Below, one piece after another: positions 18,922-29,400 of a stretch of DNA of 64,000 nt. The translations under genes and the position numbers were made by a program. The notes below the pieces were generated by a model, which ran no database searches, had not been told where the DNA came from, and saw nothing but the letters and a program-made list of their open reading frames with translations. Origin of the DNA: Candidatus Brocadia sinica JPN1 (lineage in GTDB: Bacteria; Planctomycetota; Brocadiia; Brocadiales; Brocadiaceae); contig NZ_BAFN01000001.1 in NCBI RefSeq assembly GCF_000949635.1, forward strand, positions 3,903,052 to 3,967,051, written 5' to 3'. Each line of letters begins with the position of its first letter. Position 1 is the stretch's first letter.

Positions 18922-20136
18922 ATGAATATGTCTGCAAATGAATCGATACAAACACCAAACGGCAATACAAGGGTAATGATACTTGCAACAGTGGCATTTG
19001 CATTGTGCTTTGCAGGTTGGACGTTGTTTGCTCCTTTGGCAATATATTTTCAGGAAGAATTTAATCTGTCTTCCACATCGGTGGGATTATTGCTTGCAAC
19101 CCCGGTATTACTTGGTTCCCTCGCAAAAATTCCTATGGGCATTGTGACTGACAAGTACGGCGGAAGACTCGTTTTTACGATTATGCTTCTTTTTGGGTTC
19201 GCATCTCTGTTTTTTACTGGTTTTGCGCATAGTTATGGTTTTTTGTTAGTGTGTGGATTCTTTTTCGGTTTAATAGGTTCTTCTTTCGCTGTTGGAATTC
19301 CGCACGTCTCGGAATGGTATCCAAAGAAAAAACAGGGATTTGCATTGGGGGTTTATGGCGTGGGAAACGCCGGCACTGCCCTCTCCGCTTTTGGAGCGCC
19401 ATTTATCGCAGAATCTTTGGGATGGAATAAGGCATTTATCATTTATGCATTCCCATTGCTCCTGATGGCATTTATCTACTGGTTTTTTACTTCCAATGCC
19501 CCAAAATCAACGAATGTTAAGGTTTCTACCATAAGCGATAAACTGAAACTCTTTAAATCTTCCAGACTAGCCTGGATTTTTTGCTTATTCTATTTTATGT
19601 TTTTTGGATTCTTCGTGTGCTTTTCGATATGGTTGCCATCGTATCTTTGCGATTTTTATACTATTTCACCAGTAAAGGCCGGGGGCTTCACATCGATATT
19701 TGTATTTCTTTCGTCATTTACCCGAATTTTGGGGGGGTATCTCGGCGACAGATTCAATGGAAGAAAAATAATGGTACTCCTTACGGTAATTGTACTTGTC
19801 ATAACGGTATTCCTTAATTTAAACGTATCGCTGACAACCTCACTCATGGTGTTCTACATTATGGGAACCTGTCTTGGCATTGGCAATGGTGTCGTATACA
19901 AACTCGTGGCAGAATACTTTCCAAAAGATACAGGAGCTGTAGGGGGGCTGGTAGGAGCGGCAGGAGGTCTTGGCGGCTTCTTTCTCCCAATAATTTTAGG
20001 CACAATTAAAGATTATACGAACAATTATTCTCTCGGATATATCTTTGTATCCCTCGTTTGTCTCATGTGTCTTTCATTTATGGAGGAAAAAACCCTGACG
20101 GGCACACAACGAAATGTAGCAACTGCAATGCACTGA
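18922..20136 (+). CDS. narK: NarK-type nitrate/nitrite transporter (MFS)
   Basis: A 404-residue major-facilitator transporter with about 12 membrane segments. It shows the NarK nitrate-signature glycine repeats, GVYGVGNAGTALSAFGAP in TM5 and GLVGAAGGLGGFFLP in TM11, and LAKIPMGIVTDKYGGR between TM2 and TM3. NarK proteins move nitrate and nitrite by symport or antiport. The gene has a ggag ribosome site and sits in a plus-strand run with an HPP and a FocA transporter, consistent with nitrite handling in anammox metabolism. Confidence 0.9.
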   Translation: MNMSANESIQTPNGNTRVMILATVAFALCFAGWTLFAPLAIYFQEEFNLSSTSVGLLLATPVLLGSLAKIPMGIVTDKYGGRLVFTIMLLFGFASLFFTGFAHSYGFLLVCGFFFGLIGSSFAVGIPHVSEWYPKKKQGFALGVYGVGNAGTALSAFGAPFIAESLGWNKAFIIYAFPLLLMAFIYWFFTSNAPKSTNVKVSTISDKLKLFKSSRLAWIFCLFYFMFFGFFVCFSIWLPSYLCDFYTISPVKAGGFTSIFVFLSSFTRILGGYLGDRFNGRKIMVLLTVIVLVITVFLNLNVSLTTSLMVFYIMGTCLGIGNGVVYKLVAEYFPKDTGAVGGLVGAAGGLGGFFLPIILGTIKDYTNNYSLGYIFVSLVCLMCLSFMEEKTLTGTQRNVATAMH

Positions 20137-20817
20137 AGGCAGAGGATGTATAAGACAAAAGACAGAGAATTTTTTTTAAGAACGCATCAAAAGAATGATG
20201 AGCTTGAGAGTCAAGACAAAACCTATCGGCTTTTCAAAACAGTACAGTGGCAAGGTACGCCTTGCCACTAGAGCTGGTTTGAAATTCCTTAACATTTAAC
20301 TAGGCCTTCGGCACTTACACAGATATCTTTTTACGACAAAATTCCACCCCCTTACCCCTGCTGTGAGGGGGATTAAGGGGGTGGAGAAAAGTTTGAAATT
20401 CCTCTACGCTTAACTGGCAATTTGTAAAATCATATCCCCTTATTCAGATAAATATCCACACCTGCCTTTTGGATTATTTCCAGACGAAGCGCAAAGGACT
20501 GCTTAATGAAGCATCCCTGATCACTCCATCAGCTTGTTACCATATGTTTATTTGTGCCTTCTAAATAACCGTATGTATACATAATATTTAATTGTGCAAA
20601 TAGCAATACAACACATGAAACAACCCTTCCACAATGAAAGGATCCGTTTGGTCCGATAGTTCTTCACTATTTCTGTTGATTACAATCATCATTTGTGTAA
20701 TGTGTCACTTTGCTACCTTTTATGTAAAATATGAGCGACATTTTGTTTTGCCAAAAAAATTGGCATGTATTTTGTGTAAATTTTAGTAAACGTTTGATTA
20801 CATAATGAGGCGCGCGC
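20137..20817. other. Long intergenic region with palindromes, upstream of the HPP gene
   Basis: No gene on either strand. It holds a 9-bp hairpin agtggcaag/cttgccact (20246-20269) that may end the narK transcript, though no T-run follows, and a C/G-run palindrome at 20344-20384 related to the one inside cbiD. Short direct repeats tttgaaattcct flank that palindrome (about 20279 and 20391). Another GTATAC palindrome near 20573 echoes those around the promoter at 16825. Confidence 0.55.
20344..20384. repeat. C/G-run palindromic repeat
   Basis: A 41-bp imperfect hairpin: ccaccccctta at the left and taagggggtgg at the right, with cccctg/gaggggg-type bases between. It is similar in character to the in-frame insertion at 4421-4497 and is probably a member of the same dispersed noncoding family. 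Confidence 0.55.
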
Positions 20818-20982
20818 ATGGAAAGGAAATTGTGGATGGTCAAAAAGAGGCAAACAGCAGAGGAAAAGAAGGTCTTGGACGTTGCATTTGAAGTACAAAA
20901 GGATACCGAAGAAGACAAAAGAGGTATTTCGGTGTATCTTACTGATTTTATCAGAAAATACTCAAATAAGGAGAGGGATAAA

Positions 20983-21519
20983 ATGCCATTCACAGAAAGG
21001 ATTAACAAGGTTAGCTCAGTTATAAAAAAATTACCGATGACTCCGCATTCTGCGATTCCTTCAAGAGAAGTATGGCTTTCCTTATGGGGCGCATTTTTGG
21101 GCATAGGGTTTACCGCATTGCTTGCCTATCTCTGGAGGTTCCCTATGCTCCTGGGGCCGTTCGGCGCCAGCTCTGTGTTGATTTATGGCGCCTATAAGTC
21201 TCCGCTGGCACAACCGAGAAATGTTCTTCTGGGACATTTCGTTTCAGCGTGCATTGGAATAGTCGTTCATGATTTCTTCGGCGCTACGTTTTGGTCTATT
21301 GCGCTTGGTGTTGCCCTTGCCCTGGTACTTATGACAGTAACCTATTCAATTCATCCGCCAGCCGGCGCAACGGCATATATAGCCGTTCAAACAGGCGGGT
21401 TAGGCGCTGCATATATGTACATCTTCAATCCGGTTACTCTGGGCGCCTTTATTTTGGTATTAATTGGTGTGATTTTCAATAAACTGGGGAAAAGGGAATA
21501 TCCTACACACTGGTGGTAA
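20983..21519 (+). CDS. HPP-family membrane protein, candidate nitrite transporter
   Basis: A small membrane protein with four to five membrane segments and the family's HPP motif (YSIHPPAGATAYIAV). Some plant and cyanobacterial HPP proteins carry nitrite across membranes, which fits its place between narK and focA. I prefer the ATG at 20983 because aaggagaggg lies at the right distance; this gives 178 residues, the usual length. The frame is open to an ATG at 20818, which would add a charged 55-residue N-terminus without a good ribosome site. Confidence 0.82.
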   Translation: MPFTERINKVSSVIKKLPMTPHSAIPSREVWLSLWGAFLGIGFTALLAYLWRFPMLLGPFGASSVLIYGAYKSPLAQPRNVLLGHFVSACIGIVVHDFFGATFWSIALGVALALVLMTVTYSIHPPAGATAYIAVQTGGLGAAYMYIFNPVTLGAFILVLIGVIFNKLGKREYPTHWW

Positions 21520-21575
21520 AACTTCTCAAGAGGTAGCGCATTACAACCTTTGGTTCAATTTACGGAGAAAAACGA

Positions 21576-23864
21576 ATGTACATATCGATTAAAAATCGAC
21601 TTATTCTTTTCCTGATACTATTTACCCTGTTACCGTTTGTTTTGCTCAGAATTATAGCCTATCCACGGATACAATCCGATGTTCAGGAGGTGCTCATACG
21701 AAATCTCGATGGTATTGGCCACAAGCAAGCGCAATTAGTAACGAATTGGATCAATGAAAGGATGAAGAACGCACGGATAATTGCAAATAATCCATTGATG
21801 ATCAGGTGCGTAAAAATTACAAAAGAGGATAAAGAGTATCCAGATATTGTTCAATACATAGAGACTGTAAGAAATGAGTGTGGTTATAAGGGTGTATATA
21901 TCAGCAACGATAAGGGATCGGTCACTGTTTCCACAAGAGCAGAAGAAATAGGAAATGACATTTCAAAAACAGATTATTTTCGCGAAGGGATACAAGGAAA
22001 TACTTTTGTATCGGGTATTATGCCATCTGAAATTCCGCTGACAAACGAATTTGGCCAGAAAGAACTCGGCATGCCTACCATGTTTGTTTCAACACCGTTG
22101 AAAGATACGGATGGAGGTATAATCGGCGTTGTCTCTGTCAGAGTAGATGTAAATAACCTGAATGAACTGATGCTCAGCCTCAATTTAGGGAAGACAGGCG
22201 AGACTTATCTGGTAAATAAAGACGGATATATGGTCACGGAATCACGGTTTGCTGCCCACCTCAAAGAAATGGGACTCGTGAAAAAGAGATGCGCTTTAGA
22301 ACTGAAACTCATTGATCGGGAAACTGGTGAATTAACGAAAGGTGTTCAGATCTGTGTTTCGGGCATCAATGGTTTTGATGCAAAGGGCTACAAAGATTAC
22401 AGCGGCGTAACGGTGTTAGGCGCATGGCGCTGGCTGCCCGAATATAATTTGGGTGTACTATCAGAAATCGACAGGGATGAAGGCTATGGAGCCGCTTATA
22501 ATCTGAATTCTATTGTAAGTTTTGTGTTATTAATCCTTGCGTTCCCCTTTGCATTGGCAGCATATTTTATCGGGAGAAAGACTTCGATACCGATTATCAG
22601 ACTTACTGAAGCAACTGAGAAAATGGCTTCAGGAGATTTAACCCAAAGGGTAGATATCAGGAGAGAAGATGAAATTGGTATGTTGGCAAACTCCTTTAAT
22701 GCTATGGCAAAGTCTTTAGATGAGAAGACAAAAGAAATAGCAGCATCCGAAAAGCGGTATAGGGAATTGTTTAACTCTCTAAAGGAAGGGGTGTATCAGT
22801 CTGAGCCGGGGGTAGAGGGTGTGTTTACTTTTATAAACAATGCAGGTGCAGAAATCCTGGGGTATAGTTCTCCGGAAGAAATAATTGGAACGAGGGTAAA
22901 AAACATTTATGGAGACCCGGAAGACAGAAGACGGCTTTGCGAGAAGCTTGAGAAGGATGGGATATGGAGGGAATTTGTATCCCTTTGTAAAAGGAAGAAC
23001 GGTGAGAGTTTTTATGCAGAACGCACAAGCAATTTGCTCAGAGATGAAAGAGGGAATCCAATTGCTATCCATGGGGTATTCAGGGATATCTCAGTGAGAA
23101 AGAAAGCGGAGATGGAAGTTGTTGAGTCCGAGAAGAGATACCGTGTGTTATTCGATTCGCTCAAAGAAGGGGTATATCAGTCTGAACCAACAGAGGACGG
23201 GGTATTTACCTGGATCAACCAGGCAGGGGTAGAAATTCTTGGTTATAAGTCTCCAAAGGAAGTGATTGGGACGAAGGTAAAGGATATGTATGTGAATCCT
23301 GATGACCGGAGAAAAATAGTTGAGAAGTTAACGCTTGAAGGTGTCTGGAGGAATTTTACCACCTTATGCAAGAGGAAAAATGGTGAGCGTTTTTATATGG
23401 AACGCACATCAAACCTGGTTTCAGACGATAAGGGGAAACCGGCGCGCATAGATGGGATATTCAGGGACATTACTGAGCGGAAGAGGTTAGAAGCGGAGTT
23501 GCAGGAATCCGAGAGACATTACAGGGAATTGCTGAATTCATTAAGAGAGGGAATATATCAATGTGAGCCAACTGAAGATGGAGTATTTACCTGGATTAAT
23601 CAGGCAGGAGCAGAGATACTTGGTTACAACTCACCCGAAGAAGTGATTGGAACACGGGTAAAGGATGTGTATGTGAATCCCAATGATCGAAAAGAATTAA
23701 TTGTGAAGTTGGAAAAGGAAGGGGTCTGGAGGGAATTTACTTCGTATTGTAAGAGGAAAAATGGAGAGCGTTTTATTTCTGAGAGGACATCCACTTTTGA
23801 ATGGGATGAAAGCGGTAATCCAATCAGAATTACAGGTGTATTTAGAGATATAACAGAAAGATAA
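21576..23864 (+). CDS. Cache-HAMP sensor with three tandem PAS repeats and no output domain
   Basis: A 762-residue membrane protein: TM1 about residues 8-27, extracytoplasmic double Cache about 35-300, TM2 about 310-332, HAMP about 333-386, then three PAS units of about 126 residues each (about 392-515, 518-640, 644-762). The repeats share YQSEP/YQCEP, INNAGAEILGY-type, VKDMYVNPDDR and FRDITER segments and are alike at DNA level too, so they are recent duplications. It stops right after the third FRDITER, where a kinase or cyclase usually begins. The equivalent of the CXXCH site of its relative at 17001 is absent. Confidence 0.88.
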   Translation: MYISIKNRLILFLILFTLLPFVLLRIIAYPRIQSDVQEVLIRNLDGIGHKQAQLVTNWINERMKNARIIANNPLMIRCVKITKEDKEYPDIVQYIETVRNECGYKGVYISNDKGSVTVSTRAEEIGNDISKTDYFREGIQGNTFVSGIMPSEIPLTNEFGQKELGMPTMFVSTPLKDTDGGIIGVVSVRVDVNNLNELMLSLNLGKTGETYLVNKDGYMVTESRFAAHLKEMGLVKKRCALELKLIDRETGELTKGVQICVSGINGFDAKGYKDYSGVTVLGAWRWLPEYNLGVLSEIDRDEGYGAAYNLNSIVSFVLLILAFPFALAAYFIGRKTSIPIIRLTEATEKMASGDLTQRVDIRREDEIGMLANSFNAMAKSLDEKTKEIAASEKRYRELFNSLKEGVYQSEPGVEGVFTFINNAGAEILGYSSPEEIIGTRVKNIYGDPEDRRRLCEKLEKDGIWREFVSLCKRKNGESFYAERTSNLLRDERGNPIAIHGVFRDISVRKKAEMEVVESEKRYRVLFDSLKEGVYQSEPTEDGVFTWINQAGVEILGYKSPKEVIGTKVKDMYVNPDDRRKIVEKLTLEGVWRNFTTLCKRKNGERFYMERTSNLVSDDKGKPARIDGIFRDITERKRLEAELQESERHYRELLNSLREGIYQCEPTEDGVFTWINQAGAEILGYNSPEEVIGTRVKDVYVNPNDRKELIVKLEKEGVWREFTSYCKRKNGERFISERTSTFEWDESGNPIRITGVFRDITER

Positions 23865-23909
23865 AAGCAATTATTTCATGCAAATACCCTGAACGAGGAG
23901 TGCAAAATT

Positions 23910-24443
23910 ATGAGAAATCAGGCGGTACATGGTTTGTCCGTTAATGCAAAGACACTTATTGCAATATTGATATTTGTGAATGTTGGCTTTGCGGCAAAAA
24001 TGCTCAATAAGTATTACACCATGAAGGAAGCAGGGTATGTCAGGGAAAAGACGTTTCAGGAGCAGCTAGCGCAAAGAGTAATGAAGTCCTTTGGTTCCGT
24101 GGAAGAGTTAAACAGGATGGTTAATGATATAACGAGACAAAAAGAAGAGGCCGAAAGGATTGCGGCTTCCTTTAAGGAACAAGGTGAACAGTTAAAAGAG
24201 GTAAATAACAAAATTGAAGATACAAAGACAAAACTGGAGGCGGAAAAGGCCCTATTACAAAAAGAGATCTGGGGTCTGGAGGATTCATTGTCATTAGCAA
24301 GAAAGACGCTCAGTAGTAAGGATTTGTCAATTCAGGAACTTATGAAAAACTTAGAAACAACTGAAAAAGAGAATGTGGCGCTCCGGAAACGTCTCGGAGA
24401 ACAAGCAAAGACACCGGAAGGATGGAGCCTGCCTCATCAATGA
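23910..24443 (+). CDS. Membrane-anchored coiled-coil protein of the nitrite locus
   Basis: A 177-residue protein with one N-terminal membrane segment (about residues 13-31, ending VGFAAKMLN), the segment GYVREKTFQEQ, then a long heptad-like coiled coil (about 60-165, rich in Lys, Glu and Leu). The TM plus GY-x-RE part resembles the C-terminal third of the Cache protein at 17001. It starts 45 bp after the PAS-repeat sensor with a gagg ribosome site and may be its partner. I recognise no family; methyl-accepting-protein-like signalling helices are one possibility. Confidence 0.7.
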   Translation: MRNQAVHGLSVNAKTLIAILIFVNVGFAAKMLNKYYTMKEAGYVREKTFQEQLAQRVMKSFGSVEELNRMVNDITRQKEEAERIAASFKEQGEQLKEVNNKIEDTKTKLEAEKALLQKEIWGLEDSLSLARKTLSSKDLSIQELMKNLETTEKENVALRKRLGEQAKTPEGWSLPHQ

Positions 24444-24652
24444 ATTCATTCCCTGTAATACGGATGAAAGATTTTACGCAAAAATGCTGAAAAAACTTTT
24501 GTAAAGAATTTCTTTATCTGCTGAAAAGAAAGGAGGTGTGCTAAATAAACTATTCCATTGCAATGAGTGATTGTATTGAGATCAAGAAGAGGGGGTAAAG
24601 AATTAGCGTTATTTTAAAACGATGTATACAACATTTGAGAGGAGAACAATTA

Positions 24653-25540
24653 ATGTTATATACCGGAAACGTAGATGCAATTGCAGCGATATCTTTAAAG
24701 AAAGCTACTGCAATGAAGCACAGTCTAATAGGCTTCCTGACGCTTTCTGTAGTGGCGGGTTTTTATATTGGATTTGGTGTCCTTCTCATGGTTATTTCGG
24801 CTGCTCCTGTTGCAGCGCTAAACCCTGGAATAGGGAAAATCGTTGGAGGCGCAGTATTTCCTATCGCTTTGATATTGGTAGTTATTGGCGGGGCTGAGTT
24901 GTTTACCGGATATAACTTACTGATATTAAAAGGTACTTTTCGGGGCACAGTATCATTTGGCGATGCAATGTCAGGCTGGTTTTGGACATACTTAGGTAAT
25001 TTGGGTGGATCCATGATTTTTGCGCTTTTAATTTATATGTCTGGTGTATTCGCCCCTGATCCATGGCATGCCTTCCTGAACAAGGCGGCTACCTATAAGA
25101 TGAATGCGCCATGGTGGGAATTGTTTTTCAGAGGCATCTTTTGCAACTGGCTTGTATGTTTGGGAATATGGAGCTGCTTTAGGGTTACCAACGACAGCGC
25201 CAAGATAATGATGTGCTGGTGGGTTTTGTTCTGTTTTGTTACTACAGGAATGGAACACAGCGTGGCGAATATGACGTTTTTGACAATTGCGAATTTACTG
25301 CCCCATGGCCCTGAAATTTCATGGGGTAAGATGTTTGGCCATAACCTTGTTCCTGTTACCCTGGGTAATATCGTGGGTGGCAGTTTCTTCGTTACATTCC
25401 TCTACTGGTTTGCAACGGTTATGGACGAAAAAGGGGCAAGGACTTTGGAGGCTGTAAAGGGCGGTTCTGGAAGTGCCGGGTTACCACGAGCAGGCGGGGC
25501 TCCTGAAGAGATCAAAGATATTAAGGTGAAGATGAAGTAA
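24653..25540 (+). CDS. focA: Formate/nitrite transporter family channel (FocA/NirC type)
   Basis: A 295-residue six-helix channel subunit that forms pentamers for small monovalent anions. Markers are ATAMKHSLIGFLTLSVVAGFY, GGAELFTGYNLLILKG and GMEHSVANMTFL. The ATG at 24653 is chosen because it follows gagaggagaac; an in-frame ATG 18 bp upstream would give MRGEQ and overlap the ribosome site. Among NarK, HPP and two sensors in this locus, nitrite is the likeliest substrate, but formate cannot be excluded. Its C-terminal tail is Gly/Ala-rich. Confidence 0.93.
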   Translation: MLYTGNVDAIAAISLKKATAMKHSLIGFLTLSVVAGFYIGFGVLLMVISAAPVAALNPGIGKIVGGAVFPIALILVVIGGAELFTGYNLLILKGTFRGTVSFGDAMSGWFWTYLGNLGGSMIFALLIYMSGVFAPDPWHAFLNKAATYKMNAPWWELFFRGIFCNWLVCLGIWSCFRVTNDSAKIMMCWWVLFCFVTTGMEHSVANMTFLTIANLLPHGPEISWGKMFGHNLVPVTLGNIVGGSFFVTFLYWFATVMDEKGARTLEAVKGGSGSAGLPRAGGAPEEIKDIKVKMK

Positions 25541-25665
25541 TACATCAGAAATGAATTCCTGAATAAGACAATAATCAGGAAATAGTTAGCAAAATCTTAG
25601 CGCACAAAAGGCTTCCTAGCGCCCCTTTCATCCATGGCATTAGCGTTAGAAAAGTCTCAGTGCAT

Positions 25666-25700
25666 AAAAGGCCAGCGTTGTACTGCTGGCCTTTTTTATT
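25666..25700 (+). terminator. Rho-independent terminator after focA
   Basis: An 11-bp stem (aaaaggccagc 25666-25676; gctggcctttt from 25685) with an 8-base loop, followed by a T-rich run. It lies 125 bp after the focA stop and closes the plus-strand nitrite locus. Confidence 0.85.
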
Positions 25701-25821
25701 TTTAAGTTTTATTTTCAATATTGCATTTTTTTTGTTTATAATACTTTGTATTTTTTGCATACATTAATAAAGTTCATAAATTCTGTAGCTTGATCATAAC
25801 TCATACACTCAAGGAGGTACC

Positions 25822-26412
25822 GTGCAAATCAGAAAATCTACCGAGATTAGGAGACAGCAAATTGTTGATATTATTCGAACGATTATTTCTTCCAGAGGAA
25901 TAGAACACGTTACCATAAGTGAAATAGCCGGAGAAATAGGAACTACCAAAGGGGCTATTTATCGGCATTTTAAGAGCAAAAGGGATATATTAAGTCTGTT
26001 AATAGATAATGTTGAGGAAACCCTCATGGAAGCGCTGGATAAAGCAATGGTGGAAAAAGATCCGGTACAAAATCTAAAAAATATCCTGCTTGCCCAACTT
26101 ATTCTTGCGAAAACCCGACGCAAAACATCCTTCGTTGTTATCATGGGAGCCATGCAGTTTAGTGATCCCTTCATACGAAGAAAGATTTCGCAGCTAATAG
26201 AGAAGTATCTTCGGAGAATAGAAAAGCTGCTTGCAGGCGCTCTAAAATCAGGATTGATAAAAAAAGACATTAATCCAAAGACGTCTGCAATCGTCTTTAT
26301 GGGACTCATTCAGTCCACAATAACTGTGTGGTCATATAAAAATTTCAAATTTGTGCCTCAAAAAATTCATGCGGATCTGTGGGACGTTTACAAACGTGGA
26401 ATAGGCGTTTAA
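25822..26412 (+). CDS. TetR/AcrR family transcriptional regulator
   Basis: A 196-residue regulator starting at GTG with a strong aaggagg ribosome site 4 bases upstream. The N-terminal helix-turn-helix is typical (ISEIAGEIGTTKGAIYRHFKSK); residues about 70-196 form the ligand-binding helical domain. It precedes the large MscS-type channel by 66 bp on the same strand and may regulate it; that target is inference. The ligand is unknown. Confidence 0.92.
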   Translation: MQIRKSTEIRRQQIVDIIRTIISSRGIEHVTISEIAGEIGTTKGAIYRHFKSKRDILSLLIDNVEETLMEALDKAMVEKDPVQNLKNILLAQLILAKTRRKTSFVVIMGAMQFSDPFIRRKISQLIEKYLRRIEKLLAGALKSGLIKKDINPKTSAIVFMGLIQSTITVWSYKNFKFVPQKIHADLWDVYKRGIGV

Positions 26413-26478
26413 TTTGTCAGGTGTTTATAACCAATATGCAGAAATGAAAATGAATATAAAGTGCCGGGAGAATCAATT

Positions 26479-29400
26479 ATGTCTTTGAAGTATATGACGG
26501 TAAAAAAAAGAACTATTCTCACTCTCATCCCTTTCTCCAAAAACGGTTTAGCGTTGTATCTGGGTATTTGTCTCTTTTGGTTAGGCTTCGGTATCGATAT
26601 TCAGGCACAAACTATGGGAAAAAAGGATATTGAAATAAATCTCTCGGAAATGGGTGTAACAGTAACAACAGACGACGTTAAAAGGGCTAAAATAAAAGAT
26701 GAAGAGGTGAAAACGAACGTTACAAAGTCCATGGATGAAATAAATTCCTCTATATCTAATTTAGTAAGAGACAGAAAAGCGATGGATGCTTACCTTGAGA
26801 GACTCCGGCAGGAAAAAGCGGATTACCTGGCTAAGGAAGTCAGTCAAAAGTTTTTAGAATTACTGGATAAGGAAATTGCCATAGTTAAGGAAAAAACAGA
26901 TATCGACAATGAGCAGATAGAGACATATAAGGACCGGATTGAAGTGCTCCATGATCAGTCAAAAGCTTATGACGAAATAGTTGTATTATTAAAATCGATA
27001 TTAAGGTTGGAAGAAACACTTTTAACTTCCCATGAACAAGTCCCCATAGTGAAAAAAGAGGCAGACATTGCAAAAAGTTACATTACGGCAGTGCAAGCCA
27101 GCATCAGAGAGAAGGAATCGGTGATATCCTTTTTTATGAACAGATTGGAAGAGATAAAAGCTAAGGTATCTGAAGATGAAAGGGATCTTGCAAAGTATCT
27201 GGAATCTTTAAAAACGGAGATTGGAAACACGGAACTTGCTCATACGATGCAGGAAAAAATTGATAGTATTTTATTATGGAAAAAGGCCATCGGCGCCCAG
27301 TGGATTGCCATATTTGAGACCCGGTTGGGAACGTCCAGGATTCGTTATGATAAAGCGCAGCAGGAATTGAAGAATGCAGAATTCAATGCCGCGTTTTTAG
27401 CCGAAAAGGCAACACGCTTGGAAGAGAGGCTGAGGGAAGAAGAATTAATAAGAAAACAGGCAGAATTGGAGGCGGCAAAAAGAGCCGAAGAGGAAAGCCG
27501 AAAGATTGCAGAAAGGACTAAGGCTGAAGTTGAAAAGGCCTTGCAGGAGGCAGCAAGGAAGAGTGAGGAAATTGTCATGGAGCAAATGACGACGACCTCA
27601 CCGGAAAAGAAACGATTGTTGGAGTTGGAGGCTGAGGTTCACAAACAAGTTGGGCTTATTGCCAAAAGAAAAGACGAGCTTATTACAGAGGGTGCGCAGA
27701 TATACAAAGACTTTACCGAATATAAAAAGTTAGAGGCGGATATCGGCCTTTTATTGAGCAAGGGAGGAACAACAAAAGAGATCGACGAATCACTAATAAA
27801 GATAGAGACGGAAATGAAGCGGTTCTCTGAGGCAATTACAGCAGTGGAAAGCCTTCTCCCCCTGGTAAAGGAAGAGAAAAAACTCATTTCTGAAAATATT
27901 GTCAAGTCCAAAGAAGAAATAGCAAAAATCGAAAATGAAGCGGCCTCTTTCACGGACAAAGAATTGGCGCGTCAGGCAATAGAACATGCAAACCATATCA
28001 TGAAAATGATAGAAGAACAGTCTGGACTTATATCTACGAGACTGGACAGATTACAGGAACGATTGAAAATCAAAAAAAATGCACTATTACTGCTGGAAGA
28101 GACCAAAGAAAAATTGATTACTCTGAAAGCAGCCAACGTTTGGATGAGAGTAGAAAGCACGATTTCTTTCCAGACAATTCAATCGGTGTTTAAGGACTTC
28201 GTGGATTGCTATGACCGGCTTGATTCGCTCTATCATATAATTCCGGCCCAGATAAAGAATTTTCTATCGTATACCTCCAATAAAAGACATACAGTTGCTT
28301 TTTGGATAAGATTCTGTGGATTAATAGGGATCATTGCCGTGTGGTATTTTTCAAAAAAATACATTCGCCGGTGGAGCATGTTCAAAATACAGGCATTGTA
28401 TGAAGCGGCAGGCTTATCCTACTATAAATCAAGGCTATTTCCCAGCCTTTTACTCGTGCTTCAGAAGAGTATAAATGCCATATGGCTGGCTATCCTTTCC
28501 GCATCTATACCTGGTATTCTGGGTATAAAAGCTCCCGTAATAACAGGGACAATATACGTATTAACCTTTTTTGCGGTATATAGAATCCTAAGACACCTTC
28601 TTTTTGAGTCTTTTAGCCCGGAAAAAGGGGATAGAAAGTTAGTTACCCCTTTGGCATATATTTCTCGCACACATCTTTACAAATCATTGAATATTATTGT
28701 ATTGTTTTCCTTTGTTTCTTTATCACTAATCGTCGTTCTCACTACATTTGGGTACAGGAGTGATGTAGTCGAATTACTCTGGTTTGTATACCGGATGGGG
28801 ATTTTAATCCTTTTGCTGTGGCTTGCAACTCAGAAAACACTGATATTCAAATTATTGCCGAGCGCCGAAACTCAATTTGGTAAACTTATTCATCGCATAA
28901 TAACGGTAATCTATCCAATTTTCATTACCTTTGTTGTATTGTTATTTGCGATAAGGACCCTGGGATACCCGGTACTTTCCTATGTGTTATTAAGGACATG
29001 TATAAAGAGTTTTATCATCGTGTTTATCTCTTTCTGGGTATGGAAATATTTGTATCATCGTTTGGTTCACATAAGAGAAAAGCGTCTTAAGAGAGAAAAT
29101 CTCAAAAAAGGCAGCCCTGAGGAAAAAAGATTTCATGCTGTTACGGTAATCTATCATATTTCGCTGAACTATCTCATTTCAATTATTGCGGCAATAATTA
29201 TTATCCGCGTATTGATCAGGACATTTCGTGATGCGGTAGGTTCTCCGGCTGCTCCTTATCTGGTACAAAAAACCTTTGGGCAGATAGGGATAATTTTAGG
29301 GGCGATTGGCAGCGGACTACGGTATCGTTTCTTCCTGGAAGAAGGGAGATATACAACACCGATAAAGATTATCATAGCATTAGTCGTGCTGTTTATATCC

